Below are positions 27,422 to 36,724 of a DNA stretch of 64,000 bases, one piece after another. This DNA comes from Muribaculaceae bacterium (GTDB taxonomy: Bacteria; Bacteroidota; Bacteroidia; Bacteroidales; Muribaculaceae). The notes under the pieces are model-generated. The model was not told where the DNA came from, ran no database searches, and saw only the letters and a program-made list of their open reading frames with translations. The DNA lies in assembly GCA_017621225.1 (NCBI GenBank), contig JAGATN010000037.1, forward strand, positions 156,041-220,040, in the 5' to 3' direction. The position numbers and the translations under genes were made by a program. Position 1 is the stretch's first letter; the number at the start of each line of letters is the position of its first letter.

Positions 27422-28762
27422 ATGATGAACTGGGATAAACTGATATGCGACAAGCGTTTCGGTCTCGAACACTACCACGACCCACGACGAGGGTCGCGCA
27501 GCGACTTTCAACGCGACTACGACCGATTGGTTTTCTCGTCGCCGTTCCGACGACTGCAAAACAAAACCCAGGTATTTCCATTGCCGGGAAGCATATTCGT
27601 ACACAACCGATTGACACACAGCATCGAAGTGGCGTGCGTAGGACGCTCTCTCGCCACCGAATCGGCCATTGCGCTAAGAGCCGTTCATCCCAACGAGCCA
27701 TGGACGCCCAAGCTCGACGCCATGGGCGAGATAGTGGCGGCGGCATGCCTGGCGCACGATCTCGGCAACCCTCCGTTCGGTCATTCGGGCGAAAAGGCCA
27801 TCTCCACATTTTTCAGCGAAGGCCGAGGTGCCGACCTGAAATCGGAGCTTACGCCACAGCAATGGGCCGACCTTACGCGTTTCGAAGGAAACGCCAACGC
27901 CTTCAGGCTGCTCACGCACCAATTCAACGGGCGCCGCGCGGGCGGATTTGCCATGACATACTCCACGCTGGCTTCAATCGTAAAATATCCCTACGAATCG
28001 TCGCTTGCAGGCGAAAAAAATAAATTCGGATTCTTCACCTCCGAAAAATCCGACTTCGTAAAAGTGGCCACCGAGCTCGGCATGATTTCCGATCCCGGCC
28101 CGAACGGCGAAGTGCGCTACAAACGCCACCCGTTGGTGTATTTGGTGGAAGCCGCCGACGACATATGCTACGAAATAATGGACATGGAAGATGCCCATAA
28201 ACTGAAACTGCTGCCTACGGCCGACGTAATAGAGCTGCTACTGCAATTTTTCGACACCGACCGTCAGGAACGAATGAAGGCCGTGATGAATCACGTTGAC
28301 GACCCCAACGAGAAGATAGCTTATCTGCGGTCGTGCGTGATAGGCGCGCTCGTCAACGCTTGCGCCGACACGTTCGTGGCCAACGAGCAGCAGATACTCG
28401 CCGGAACGTTCGACGGTCCTCTGATAACACACATACACGAACCGCTCCGACAGGCTTACCGCAATTGCGAAAAGCTGTCGTATGCAAAGATATACTCGGC
28501 ACCCGACGTCGTAGACATCGAACTTGCCGGTACGCGCATCATCACCTATCTGCTTCAGGAGCTGATAAATGCCGTGCGCTACCCGACGCTCAACTTTTCG
28601 CGCCTCTTACTCGCAAAAGTGCCCGAACAGTACCAAACCGACGCTCCGACGCTGTATGGCAAGATACAAGCCGCCATCGACCACATATCGGGAATGACCG
28701 ACGTATATGCCCTCGACCTCTATCGACGCCTCACCGGGTCGTCGCTGCGCATAGTCAACTAA
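27422..28762 (+). CDS. dgt: Deoxyguanosinetriphosphate triphosphohydrolase (dGTPase)
   Basis: The 446-residue cytoplasmic HD-domain enzyme hydrolyses dGTP to deoxyguanosine and triphosphate, so it affects dNTP balance. Marks are RSDFQRDYDRLVFSSPFRRL near residue 20, NRLTHSIEVACVGRSLA near 61 (metal His), the HD motif CLAHDLGNPPFGHSGE near 108, and YLVEAADDICYEIMDMED near 240 (metal Asp). The length fits the larger dGTPase type. Two adjacent ATG codons begin the frame; the first is taken. It follows the nifJ terminator by about 30 bases, with no clear promoter recognised, and the glutaminase gene downstream has its own promoter. Confidence 0.92.
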   Translation: MMNWDKLICDKRFGLEHYHDPRRGSRSDFQRDYDRLVFSSPFRRLQNKTQVFPLPGSIFVHNRLTHSIEVACVGRSLATESAIALRAVHPNEPWTPKLDAMGEIVAAACLAHDLGNPPFGHSGEKAISTFFSEGRGADLKSELTPQQWADLTRFEGNANAFRLLTHQFNGRRAGGFAMTYSTLASIVKYPYESSLAGEKNKFGFFTSEKSDFVKVATELGMISDPGPNGEVRYKRHPLVYLVEAADDICYEIMDMEDAHKLKLLPTADVIELLLQFFDTDRQERMKAVMNHVDDPNEKIAYLRSCVIGALVNACADTFVANEQQILAGTFDGPLITHIHEPLRQAYRNCEKLSYAKIYSAPDVVDIELAGTRIITYLLQELINAVRYPTLNFSRLLLAKVPEQYQTDAPTLYGKIQAAIDHISGMTDVYALDLYRRLTGSSLRIVN

Positions 28763-28769
28763 TACGGAG

Positions 28770-28801
28770 ATTGCATATTGTCGGGATTTTGATTAAGTTT
28801 G
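28770..28801 (+). promoter_or_regulatory. Promoter of glsA
   Basis: ATTG (28770-28773), 20 bases, then TAAGTTTG (28794-28801) form a Bacteroidota promoter. The expected start of transcription leaves a leader of only about 15 bases. Confidence 0.65.
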
Positions 28802-28822
28802 CAGCCTCATAATTGAAATTCA

Positions 28823-29740
28823 ATGATGGATTACCGAAAAATAATCGATGAGATATACCGTGAAGTAAAGCCGATGTTCGGAAATGGAAAGGTGGCCAAC
28901 TACATTCCGGCACTGGCCAAAGTAGATCCGAAACAATACGGCATAGCCGTGGTTACGGTCGACGGACAGCTGATAGGCGCAGGCGACTACCAAAAAAAGT
29001 TTTCGATACAAAGCATCTCGAAAGTCTTCACCCTCGCCATGGTCATGCGCCACATGGGCAGCGATCTGTGGCGGTATGTGGGGCGCGAACCGTCGGGAAG
29101 CCCGTTCAACTCGCTCGTCCAGCTCGAGCATGAGCACGGAATACCGCGAAACCCGTTTATCAATGCGGGAGCGCTCGTGGTTACCGACAAGCTCATGAGC
29201 CTCTACGATCGCCCGAAGGAGAGCATCCTGAGATTCGTGCGCGACGTAGCCGACTCGGAGGATATATATTTCGACAACGAAGTGGCGCGCTCGGAGCAAG
29301 AGCACGCAAGCCGCAATTTGGCGCTCGGATATTTCATGAAAAGCTTCGGCAACATAGAAAACAACGTCGACTCACTCATCGACGTATATTGCAACCAATG
29401 CAGCATAACCATGACGTGCGAGGAGTTGGCCCGATCGTTCATGTTCCTGGCCAATCACGGCATCAATCCTTACCGACACGACCGCATTTTGTCGATAAGC
29501 CGCTCGAAGCGCCTCAACGCGCTCATGCTCACGTGCGGATTTTACGACGAGTCGGGCGACTTTGCGTTCAGGGTGGGAATGCCGGGCAAGAGCGGCGTAG
29601 GTGGCGGCGTGGTGGCGATAATACCGGGCCGACTGAGCATAGCCGTATGGAGCCCCGAGCTCGACAAGCACGGCAATTCGTTCATGGGCATAGAAACCCT
29701 CGAACGATTCACCACCGACATAGGAATATCGATATTCTAA
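28823..29740 (+). CDS. glsA: Glutaminase
   Basis: The 305-residue enzyme hydrolyses glutamine to glutamate and ammonia and has the serine beta-lactamase-like fold. The nucleophile motif Ser-x-x-Lys is S64-I-S-K67 within IQSISKVFTLA. Other family blocks are PSGSPFNSLVQLE near residue 92, PRNPFINAGALV near 110, RNLALGYFMKSFGNI near 168, and the C-terminal GVGGGVVAIIPG near 260. The size matches the bacterial GlsA/YbaS family. It has a strong promoter with a very short leader. Its stop is 25 bases from the stop of convergent polA; no terminator hairpin was recognised in that small gap. Confidence 0.94.
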   Translation: MMDYRKIIDEIYREVKPMFGNGKVANYIPALAKVDPKQYGIAVVTVDGQLIGAGDYQKKFSIQSISKVFTLAMVMRHMGSDLWRYVGREPSGSPFNSLVQLEHEHGIPRNPFINAGALVVTDKLMSLYDRPKESILRFVRDVADSEDIYFDNEVARSEQEHASRNLALGYFMKSFGNIENNVDSLIDVYCNQCSITMTCEELARSFMFLANHGINPYRHDRILSISRSKRLNALMLTCGFYDESGDFAFRVGMPGKSGVGGGVVAIIPGRLSIAVWSPELDKHGNSFMGIETLERFTTDIGISIF

Positions 29741-29765
29741 GAAACACGCATCAGAGGCATCAGCG

Positions 29766-32522
29766 TCAATGTGCCTCAAGCCAATTTTGGCCGAATCCGG
29801 CCGAAACCACAAGCGGAACAAGACCCCGATAGGCACTCTCCATATCGCGAATCACGAGCTCTTTCAACGCTTCAAGCTCATCGGGCTTGACGTTGAACAC
29901 AAGTTCGTCATGCACCTGCATTATCATCCTCGACTTGAAGCCGGCCTCCTCCATGTGGCGGTATATGTTGATCATGGCAATCTTTATGATGTCGGCCGCC
30001 GAGCCTTGAATGGGAGCGTTTATGGCGTTGCGTTCGGCAAATCCGCGCACCACCGCGCTCCGGCTGTTTATGTCGGGCAGCATTCGCTTGCGCCCCTTTA
30101 TGGTCATGACATATCCTTTTTCGCGCGCGCGATTTATGCTCTCGTCCATGTACTCCCGTATGTGCGGGTAGGTGGCGAAATATCCGTCGATAAGCATCTT
30201 GGCCTCCGAGCGGGGTATGCCGAGACGCTCAGAGAGGCCGAACGCCGATATGCCGTAGATTATGCCGAAGTTGGCGGTCTTGGCGTTGCGTCGCTGATTG
30301 TCGGTCACCTGATCAAGCGGTTCGTGATAAATCTTGGCAGCCGTTGCGCGGTGTATGTCGGCGCCCGACATGAATGCATCGACCATGTTTTTGTCGGCAC
30401 TGAGGTCGGCCATCAGTCGTAGCTCTATCTGCGAGTAGTCAGCGCTCATGAATATGTCGCCCGGATCGGCTATGAACGCACGGCGTATCTCGCGGCCGTC
30501 GTCGCTGCGCACCGGAATGTTCTGCAAATTCGGATTTGTCGACGAGATGCGCCCGGTAGCGGTAACGGTTTGATTATACGACGTATGAATCTTGCCGGTG
30601 CTTCTGTTTATCAGTTCGGGCAATGCATTTATGTAGGTGGCGAGCAACTTGCGCAAAGCCCTTATCTTCAGTATCAGATCGACGATGGGATGGTCGGCGC
30701 GAAATTTCTCAAGAATTTCTTCGGTAGTCGAGAATGCGCCCTTTTTAGTACGTTTTGCGTTCGGGTCGATCTTCAGCCGCTGAAACAGCACCTCGCCCAC
30801 CTGCATCGGCGACGATATGTTGAAGCTGCCGCCGGCAAGCTCATAAACCTTTTGCTCCATCTCGCCAAGGCGCGCGGTGTATTGCATGGAGAGTCGCGCG
30901 AGGTCAGAAGTATCGACTCTTACGCCGGTCCACTCCATTTCGGCCAACACCTTAATGAGCGGCAACTCTATCTCGTTCATCAGGGGCGACAGCTGCTGCT
31001 CCACTATCAGAGGCATCAGCTTGTCATGCAGGCGCAGCGCCATCACGGCTCTTTCGCAAGCCATGTCGACGGCCTGAGAGCCCGACGTCAGCAAAGCCTT
31101 CTTCTCGCCTATTTCCGTGTCCAGGGTAACGTAATCGAGGTAACGCATAGCCAGATATTGCAAGGTGTGCTTCATTTCCGGTTCAAGCAGATAATGCGCC
31201 ACTGAAGTGTCGTAATAGTCGCATTCGAGCGTCATGCCCTCGCGCTTCAGCAACAGATAGTCGCGCTTCACGTCATGACTCACCAACGTAACACCCTTCA
31301 TCGAAAACAGAGGCCGGAGGGCCACTTTCATCTCCTGCACGCCTGCATCATCGCCCGTCAAAGGCACATACGACACGCGTTTGTCGTCAAGAGCCAAAGC
31401 CAGTCCGCCTACGGTTGCCGTCATGGCTTCATTGCCCGAAGCGCACATGGCCATACCTATTTTTGAATGCTTCGCGGCTTCTTCCACCGCACGGGCCACC
31501 ATTTCGACCGTCGACAACGTTTCGACCTCGATGCCGAGCGACGAATAGTTGTTCACGTCGGCAGGCCGGGGCGTATCGTCAACCACGTCAAAGAGCGAAC
31601 CCATAAGCGGCGTGGCCTCCTTCGGGGCCGTCTCTTTCGGGCCATCGGCCGACAGTCGATTTATGAACGTGCGAAACTCCAGCTGCTTGTACACGTCGAT
31701 CAACGCATTCACATCCTCCGGCTTACGCACCAGCGAGTCTATCGAAATGTCGCCCAAGGGCACATCGGTCTTTATCGTCACGAGATATTTCGAAAAGCGT
31801 ATGCTTTCGGCATTCTCGGTTATCTTCTTCTTCAAGGCACCTTTAAGGCTGTCAACGTTGTCAAGCAGGCTCTCCACCGAGCCCCACTCGGCAATGAGCT
31901 TGGCAGCCGTCTTTTCGCCCACGCCCGGACATCCGGGAATGTTGTCGCTGGCATCCCCTTCAAGGGCCAGAAGGTCTATCACCTGCCGGGGCGACGATAT
32001 GCCGTAACGTTCGCACACCTGCCGGGGGCCGCGTATCTCGAAACCCTCGCCGCGCAGCGACGGACGATACATCAACACTTTTTCGGTCACGAGCTGCCCG
32101 TAATCCTTGTCGGGCGTCATCATATAGGTGACGAATCCCTGCTGTTCGGCGCGCCGCGACAACGTTCCTATCACGTCGTCGGCCTCGTAGCCTTCCAACT
32201 CTATTACCGGTATATGATAAGCGTCGAGAATTTTCTTTATGTACGGAATGGCGTTGGTTATGTCCTCGGGCTGCTTGTCGCGCTGGGCCTTGTAAGCTTC
32301 ATAAGCCTCGTGCCTGAACGTATGGCCGCCCACCGGATCGAAGCAAACAGCTATGTGCGACGGATTTTCCTTACGCAAAATTTCGTCAAGCGTATTTACG
32401 AATCCGAATATAGCCGACGTATTGAAACCCTTCGAGGTTACTCTCGGCGACCGTATCAACGCATAGTAGGCTCTATATATCAGCGCATAAGCGTCGAGCA
32501 GAAATAATTTCTTTTCATCCAT
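29766..32522 (-). CDS. polA: DNA polymerase I, with a degenerate 3'-5' exonuclease domain
   Basis: The 918-residue protein has the usual three-part plan. The 5'-3' exonuclease (about 1-290) retains LDAYALIYRAYYA, EGYEADDVIGTL and LEGDASDNIPGCPGVGEKTA. The polymerase domain (about 530-918) keeps motif A (SADYSQIELRLMA), motif B (RRNAKTANFGIIYG) and motif C (QVHDEL). The middle domain (about 330-510) has lost most of its proofreading site. The Asp-x-Glu position reads GMAMCAS, so both acids are gone. The Tyr-x-x-x-Asp position reads MACER, so both are replaced. Only the Asp in VKRDYLLL remains. It is thus probably proofreading-deficient, like the Taq and Bst enzymes. The enzyme serves Okazaki-fragment processing and repair. 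Confidence 0.95.
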   Translation of the reverse strand: MDEKKLFLLDAYALIYRAYYALIRSPRVTSKGFNTSAIFGFVNTLDEILRKENPSHIAVCFDPVGGHTFRHEAYEAYKAQRDKQPEDITNAIPYIKKILDAYHIPVIELEGYEADDVIGTLSRRAEQQGFVTYMMTPDKDYGQLVTEKVLMYRPSLRGEGFEIRGPRQVCERYGISSPRQVIDLLALEGDASDNIPGCPGVGEKTAAKLIAEWGSVESLLDNVDSLKGALKKKITENAESIRFSKYLVTIKTDVPLGDISIDSLVRKPEDVNALIDVYKQLEFRTFINRLSADGPKETAPKEATPLMGSLFDVVDDTPRPADVNNYSSLGIEVETLSTVEMVARAVEEAAKHSKIGMAMCASGNEAMTATVGGLALALDDKRVSYVPLTGDDAGVQEMKVALRPLFSMKGVTLVSHDVKRDYLLLKREGMTLECDYYDTSVAHYLLEPEMKHTLQYLAMRYLDYVTLDTEIGEKKALLTSGSQAVDMACERAVMALRLHDKLMPLIVEQQLSPLMNEIELPLIKVLAEMEWTGVRVDTSDLARLSMQYTARLGEMEQKVYELAGGSFNISSPMQVGEVLFQRLKIDPNAKRTKKGAFSTTEEILEKFRADHPIVDLILKIRALRKLLATYINALPELINRSTGKIHTSYNQTVTATGRISSTNPNLQNIPVRSDDGREIRRAFIADPGDIFMSADYSQIELRLMADLSADKNMVDAFMSGADIHRATAAKIYHEPLDQVTDNQRRNAKTANFGIIYGISAFGLSERLGIPRSEAKMLIDGYFATYPHIREYMDESINRAREKGYVMTIKGRKRMLPDINSRSAVVRGFAERNAINAPIQGSAADIIKIAMINIYRHMEEAGFKSRMIMQVHDELVFNVKPDELEALKELVIRDMESAYRGLVPLVVSAGFGQNWLEAH

Positions 32523-32600
32523 TTGACAGCTCGGAATATAATTGTGACTTAAATTTATCCCATAAAATTACTCATATTTTCGTGATTCGTAACAAGGCAG

Positions 32601-32631
32601 TGTTTATTTTCGCATTTTTTTATTAGATTTG
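32601..32631 (+). promoter_or_regulatory. Promoter of the GH31 gene
   Basis: TAGATTTG (32624-32631) matches the -7 element, with a weak -33 TGTT (32601-32604) 19 bases upstream. The leader is about 40 bases. The minus strand of the same gap carries TAATTTTA at 32563-32570, a possible weak -7 box for polA. Confidence 0.5.
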
Positions 32632-32679
32632 CATTTCAATACAACCGTGAAATCAAAACAATAATTAACCAACTATATC

Positions 32680-35600
32680 ATGAACCAATCAACCCAATCA
32701 TTTCTGAAAAAGGGATTAGTCGTTGCAGCTATGGCCTCGGCATTCATGGCAACCGAAGCCTATGCTACTACCAATGCGACTCCCCTGTCTGCAATGCATG
32801 CGGCGGCATCTGCCCCCACGGCCATAAAAGAGGTTAAATGGCTCAACCCAACCACTGCCGAGGTAATGCTCTCCGATGGCAAACGAATGACCATCGACTT
32901 TTATGGCGACAATATCTTCCGCATTTTCCGCGACGACAATGGCGGAATCATTCGCAATCCGGCGGCCACTCCCCCGGCCGACATTCTCGTTAAGAATCCT
33001 CGCAAGCCTGTCGGTACGCTGTCGATGAACTCAACTCCTTCCGTCATCACAATATCCACGCCGCGAATGGCCATCGACCTCGACAAGGCTACCGCAATGA
33101 TATCGGTAAAGGATCTTTCGACAGGCAAAACCGTTTTAGAGCAAACGGCTCCCGTTACGTTCGAAAACGGAACCACCTCGCTTGCACTGAAAGAGAACCC
33201 CGGCGAGTATTTTTATGGCGGCGGTGTGCAAAACGGCCGTTTTTCGCACAAAGGCAAAGTCATTTCAATTGAAAACCAAAACAGCTGGACCGACGGCGGT
33301 GTGGCTTCGCCCGCCCCGTTCTACTGGTCGACCGGCGGTTATGGAATAATGTTCCACACTTTCCGCAAGGGCAAATACGACTTCGGCGCCGGCGCGCCCG
33401 GAACCGTCGGACTGTCGCACGACGACAACTATCTCGATGCATTCGTGATGGTCGACGAAAAACCGGTCGATCTGTTGCGCGACTTCTATCAGCTCACCGG
33501 CAACCCCGTGTTGCTGCCCAAGTTCGGCTTCTACGAAGGCCACCTCAACGCCTACAACCGCGACTACTGGGTCGAGGACGAAAAAGGCATACTTTTCGAG
33601 GATGGCAAACGCTACAAAGAGAGTCAGCGCGACAACGGCGGCATAAAGGAATCGCTCAACGGAGAGAAAAACAACTATCAGTTCTCGGCACGCGCAGTGG
33701 TTGACCGCTACGCCGCCAACGATATGCCGCTCGGATGGGTATTGCCCAACGACGGATACGGTGCCGGATACGGACAAACGGAAACCCTCGACGGCAACAT
33801 ACAGAACCTCAAGGAATTTGGCGACTACGCCCGCTCGAAAGGCGTTGAGATAGGCCTCTGGACGCAATCCGACCTTCACCCGAAGGACAGCATAAGCGCA
33901 TTGCTGCAACGCGACATAGTGAAAGAGGTGCGCGACGCAGGCGTAAGAGTGCTGAAAACCGACGTTGCCTGGGTGGGCTACGGATATTCATTCGGCCTCA
34001 ACGGCGTTGCCGACGTGGGCCAGATAATGCCGTATTACGGAAACGATGCCCGTCCATTCATAATATCACTTGACGGATGGGCCGGCACTCAACGATATGC
34101 CGGAATATGGTCGGGCGACCAGACCGGCGGCGAATGGGAATACATACGCTTCCACATACCCACCTACATAGGATCGGGCCTGTCGGGCAATCCCAACATA
34201 TCGTCGGACATGGACGGCATTTTCGGCGGACGCAACTCTGCCGTCAACATTCGCGACTTCCAATGGAAAACGTTCTCACCGATGCAGCTTAACATGGACG
34301 GATGGGGCGCAAACGAGAAATATCCGCAGGCATTGGGCGAACCGGCCACTTCGATCAACCGCTCGTATCTGAAGCTCAAATCGGAGCTCATGCCCTATAC
34401 ATATACTTACGCACGCGAGGCCGTCAACGGAAAGCCCTTCATACGAGCCATGTTCCTCGACTATCCCAATGCGTACACCTACGGCACCGCCACGAAATAT
34501 CAGTATCTCTACGGCCCCGACTTCCTCGTGGCTCCGATATATCAGGAAACGCAGGCCGATGCCGACGGCAACGACATTCGCGACGGCATTTATCTGCCCG
34601 AAGGTCTGTGGATCGACTATTTCTCAGGCGACACCTACACCGGCAACAGAGTGATAAACAACTTTGAAGCTCCCATATGGAAACTGCCGGTATTCGTAAA
34701 GGCAGGCGCAATAATACCGATGGTCAACCCCAACAACAACGTGAACGAGATTGACCGCACGCGCCGCATATACGAAATATACCCGTCGGGCCACTCCGAA
34801 ATGGTGCAGTATGACGATGACGGCGTTACCGAACAATACAAGAACCCCGGACACGGCGCGTACACCGAAATTACATCCGACCTCGACGCGAAAGGCAATC
34901 TGACGGTAGCCGTGGCACCCACTAAGGGCACATTCGACGGATTCGAACCCACGCAATCCACCGAATTCATCATCAACGCCACTGCCAAGCCCAAAAGCAT
35001 CAGCGCCAAGATCGGCAACAAGAAATGCAAGCTGACCGAGGTGAACTCGCTTGACGAATTCAACAAAAACGCCAACGTATACTACTACAATGCAGCTCCG
35101 CAGCTCAACCGATTCTCCACTCCGGGCACTCCGGCGGCATCGATGAGCATAGTGAAGAATCCTCAGATAATGGTGAAGATTCAGGCCACCAACACATCGG
35201 TCAACTCGGTTGCAGTCGACGTAAAGGGCTACCAGTACGATGTACGCGACCCGCAAGCATCGAAAACAGGCGCGCTCAAGGCACCCGTAGCACAGATAAA
35301 GCCCGACGACATCGAGGCTTACACCCTCACCCCCTCATGGGAACCGGTAGCCAATGCCGACTACTACGAAATTGAATTCAAAGGCATGCCTTACAGCACC
35401 ATCAAGAACAACAGCCTGACGTTCGACGAACTTAGCGCCGAAACGCCTTACTCGTTCAAGGTTCGCGCCGTGAATGCCGACGGCCATTCCGATTGGGCCG
35501 AAGTAAAAGCCACCACGAAAGCCAACCCGCTCGAATGGGCAATAAAGGGCATACGCGGCGAAGCCACGGCACCGGCACAAGGCGGATTTGGCGTAGGACA

Positions 35601-36555
35601 TCTGTTTGACTTTGCCGAATCGGGCGACGTATGGCACACCAAGTATCAGGCCAAGGCCGTGCCGTTCGACCTGATAATCGACCTGCGTAGCATAAATCAG
35701 ATCGACAAGTTCCACTATCTGCCACGCATCGACTCGGGCAACGGAACCATACTCAAGGGCTCAGTGGCATACAGCACCGACAAGCAGAACTGGACTCCGG
35801 TTGACTCATTTACCTGGAAACGCGACAACGAAACGAAGGTATTTGAATTCCCCGACAAGCCTACCGCACGTTACATCAAGATATCGGTATCGAGCGCACT
35901 CGGCAACTATGGTTCGGGACGTGAAATATACGTATTCAAGGTACCCGGAACCGAAAGCTATCTGCCCGGCGACATAAATAACGACGGCAAGATCGACGAA
36001 AACGACCTTACCTCTTATATCAACTACACCGGTCTGCGTAGCGGCGACTCCGACTTCGAAGGCTACATCAGCAACGGCGACATCAACCACAACGGCCTCA
36101 TCGACGCTTACGACATTTCGGTCGTTGCCACTCAGATAGGCGACGGAGCATCGATGGCCGAAGGCGCTGCCCCGCTGGCAGGCGAAATAACCTTCGACGT
36201 GCCGACAAAAGCCGTTGCAGCCGGCGAGACGGTTGAAATAGCCGTAAACGGCAAGGGCCTGCAAAGCGTCAATGCGTTGAGCCTTGCCTTGCCTTACGAC
36301 CAAAGCAAATGGGAGTTCGTAACCATCGAACCCGTAGCTGTGAAGGCAATGGAAAATCTGACCAACGACCGTCTGCACACCAACGGCACAAAGGCTTTGT
36401 ATCCGACGTTCGTAAATGTCGGCCAGCAACCCGACATAAATGGTGACGTAAAATTGTTTGTCATCAAATTCAAGGCAAAACAGCGCGGACAGTTCAAGGC
36501 CGACATGAAGGACGGCATGCTGATCGACAAGAATCTAAACGTAGTCAACCTCTAA
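32680..36555 (+). CDS. Secreted multi-domain GH31 alpha-glycosidase with FN3, F5/8C, dockerin and cohesin-like modules
   Basis: The 1291-residue protein starts with a signal peptide ending near ATEAYA (about residue 29). The GH31 part (about 45-800) includes a Gal-mutarotase-like N domain (EYFYGGGVQNGRF) and a TIM barrel. The nucleophile is Asp428 in VLKTDVAW, and the likely acid/base is Asp480 in WSGDQTGG. An FN3 domain follows (about 869-951), then an F5/8-type C domain (about 957-1088). Two dockerin-type calcium loops, DINNDGKIDENDL and DINHNGLIDAYDI, span about 1093-1155. A cohesin-like beta domain (about 1168-1291) ends the protein. GH31 enzymes release alpha-linked glucose, xylose or galactose; which sugar is unclear. 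The gene is monocistronic between its own promoter and a very strong terminator. Confidence 0.88.
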   Translation: MNQSTQSFLKKGLVVAAMASAFMATEAYATTNATPLSAMHAAASAPTAIKEVKWLNPTTAEVMLSDGKRMTIDFYGDNIFRIFRDDNGGIIRNPAATPPADILVKNPRKPVGTLSMNSTPSVITISTPRMAIDLDKATAMISVKDLSTGKTVLEQTAPVTFENGTTSLALKENPGEYFYGGGVQNGRFSHKGKVISIENQNSWTDGGVASPAPFYWSTGGYGIMFHTFRKGKYDFGAGAPGTVGLSHDDNYLDAFVMVDEKPVDLLRDFYQLTGNPVLLPKFGFYEGHLNAYNRDYWVEDEKGILFEDGKRYKESQRDNGGIKESLNGEKNNYQFSARAVVDRYAANDMPLGWVLPNDGYGAGYGQTETLDGNIQNLKEFGDYARSKGVEIGLWTQSDLHPKDSISALLQRDIVKEVRDAGVRVLKTDVAWVGYGYSFGLNGVADVGQIMPYYGNDARPFIISLDGWAGTQRYAGIWSGDQTGGEWEYIRFHIPTYIGSGLSGNPNISSDMDGIFGGRNSAVNIRDFQWKTFSPMQLNMDGWGANEKYPQALGEPATSINRSYLKLKSELMPYTYTYAREAVNGKPFIRAMFLDYPNAYTYGTATKYQYLYGPDFLVAPIYQETQADADGNDIRDGIYLPEGLWIDYFSGDTYTGNRVINNFEAPIWKLPVFVKAGAIIPMVNPNNNVNEIDRTRRIYEIYPSGHSEMVQYDDDGVTEQYKNPGHGAYTEITSDLDAKGNLTVAVAPTKGTFDGFEPTQSTEFIINATAKPKSISAKIGNKKCKLTEVNSLDEFNKNANVYYYNAAPQLNRFSTPGTPAASMSIVKNPQIMVKIQATNTSVNSVAVDVKGYQYDVRDPQASKTGALKAPVAQIKPDDIEAYTLTPSWEPVANADYYEIEFKGMPYSTIKNNSLTFDELSAETPYSFKVRAVNADGHSDWAEVKATTKANPLEWAIKGIRGEATAPAQGGFGVGHLFDFAESGDVWHTKYQAKAVPFDLIIDLRSINQIDKFHYLPRIDSGNGTILKGSVAYSTDKQNWTPVDSFTWKRDNETKVFEFPDKPTARYIKISVSSALGNYGSGREIYVFKVPGTESYLPGDINNDGKIDENDLTSYINYTGLRSGDSDFEGYISNGDINHNGLIDAYDISVVATQIGDGASMAEGAAPLAGEITFDVPTKAVAAGETVEIAVNGKGLQSVNALSLALPYDQSKWEFVTIEPVAVKAMENLTNDRLHTNGTKALYPTFVNVGQQPDINGDVKLFVIKFKAKQRGQFKADMKDGMLIDKNLNVVNL

Positions 36556-36597
36556 ACATTACGTACCGCCCTACGAGGCATACGTAACGTCAACATA

Positions 36598-36638
36598 AAG
36601 GCCGGCCGCTGCGATATGTAACAGCGGCCGGCCTTTTT
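36598..36638 (+). terminator. Very strong intrinsic terminator after the GH31 gene
   Basis: A perfect 14-bp stem pairs 36598-36611 (AAGGCCGGCCGCTG) with 36622-36635, followed by a T-run. Confidence 0.92.
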
Positions 36639-36695
36639 ACATCCGTGCGGCACACATTTAGCACTCGCATGGGGCGTTTTTCGACAATTAATTCG

Positions 36696-36703
36696 TAATT
36701 TTG
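36696..36703 (+). promoter_or_regulatory. -7 promoter box of the polyferredoxin-thyA-folA unit
   Basis: TAATTTTG matches the -7 element and includes the TTG at 36701, which therefore cannot be the translation start. The leader to the ATG at 36725 would be about 15 bases. The -33 region is weak. Confidence 0.5.
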
Positions 36704-36724
36704 GAGAATCATTTCAACCACCGT

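Noticed and set aside
36180-36555. Type IX secretion C-terminal domain on the GH31 protein
   Set aside because: The final domain reads as cohesin-like and lacks the conserved terminal Gly-rich and Lys-rich type IX motifs.
36701-36724. TTG start for the membrane polyferredoxin
   Set aside because: The TTG is part of the -7 promoter box TAATTTTG, so it is unlikely to be in the transcript.
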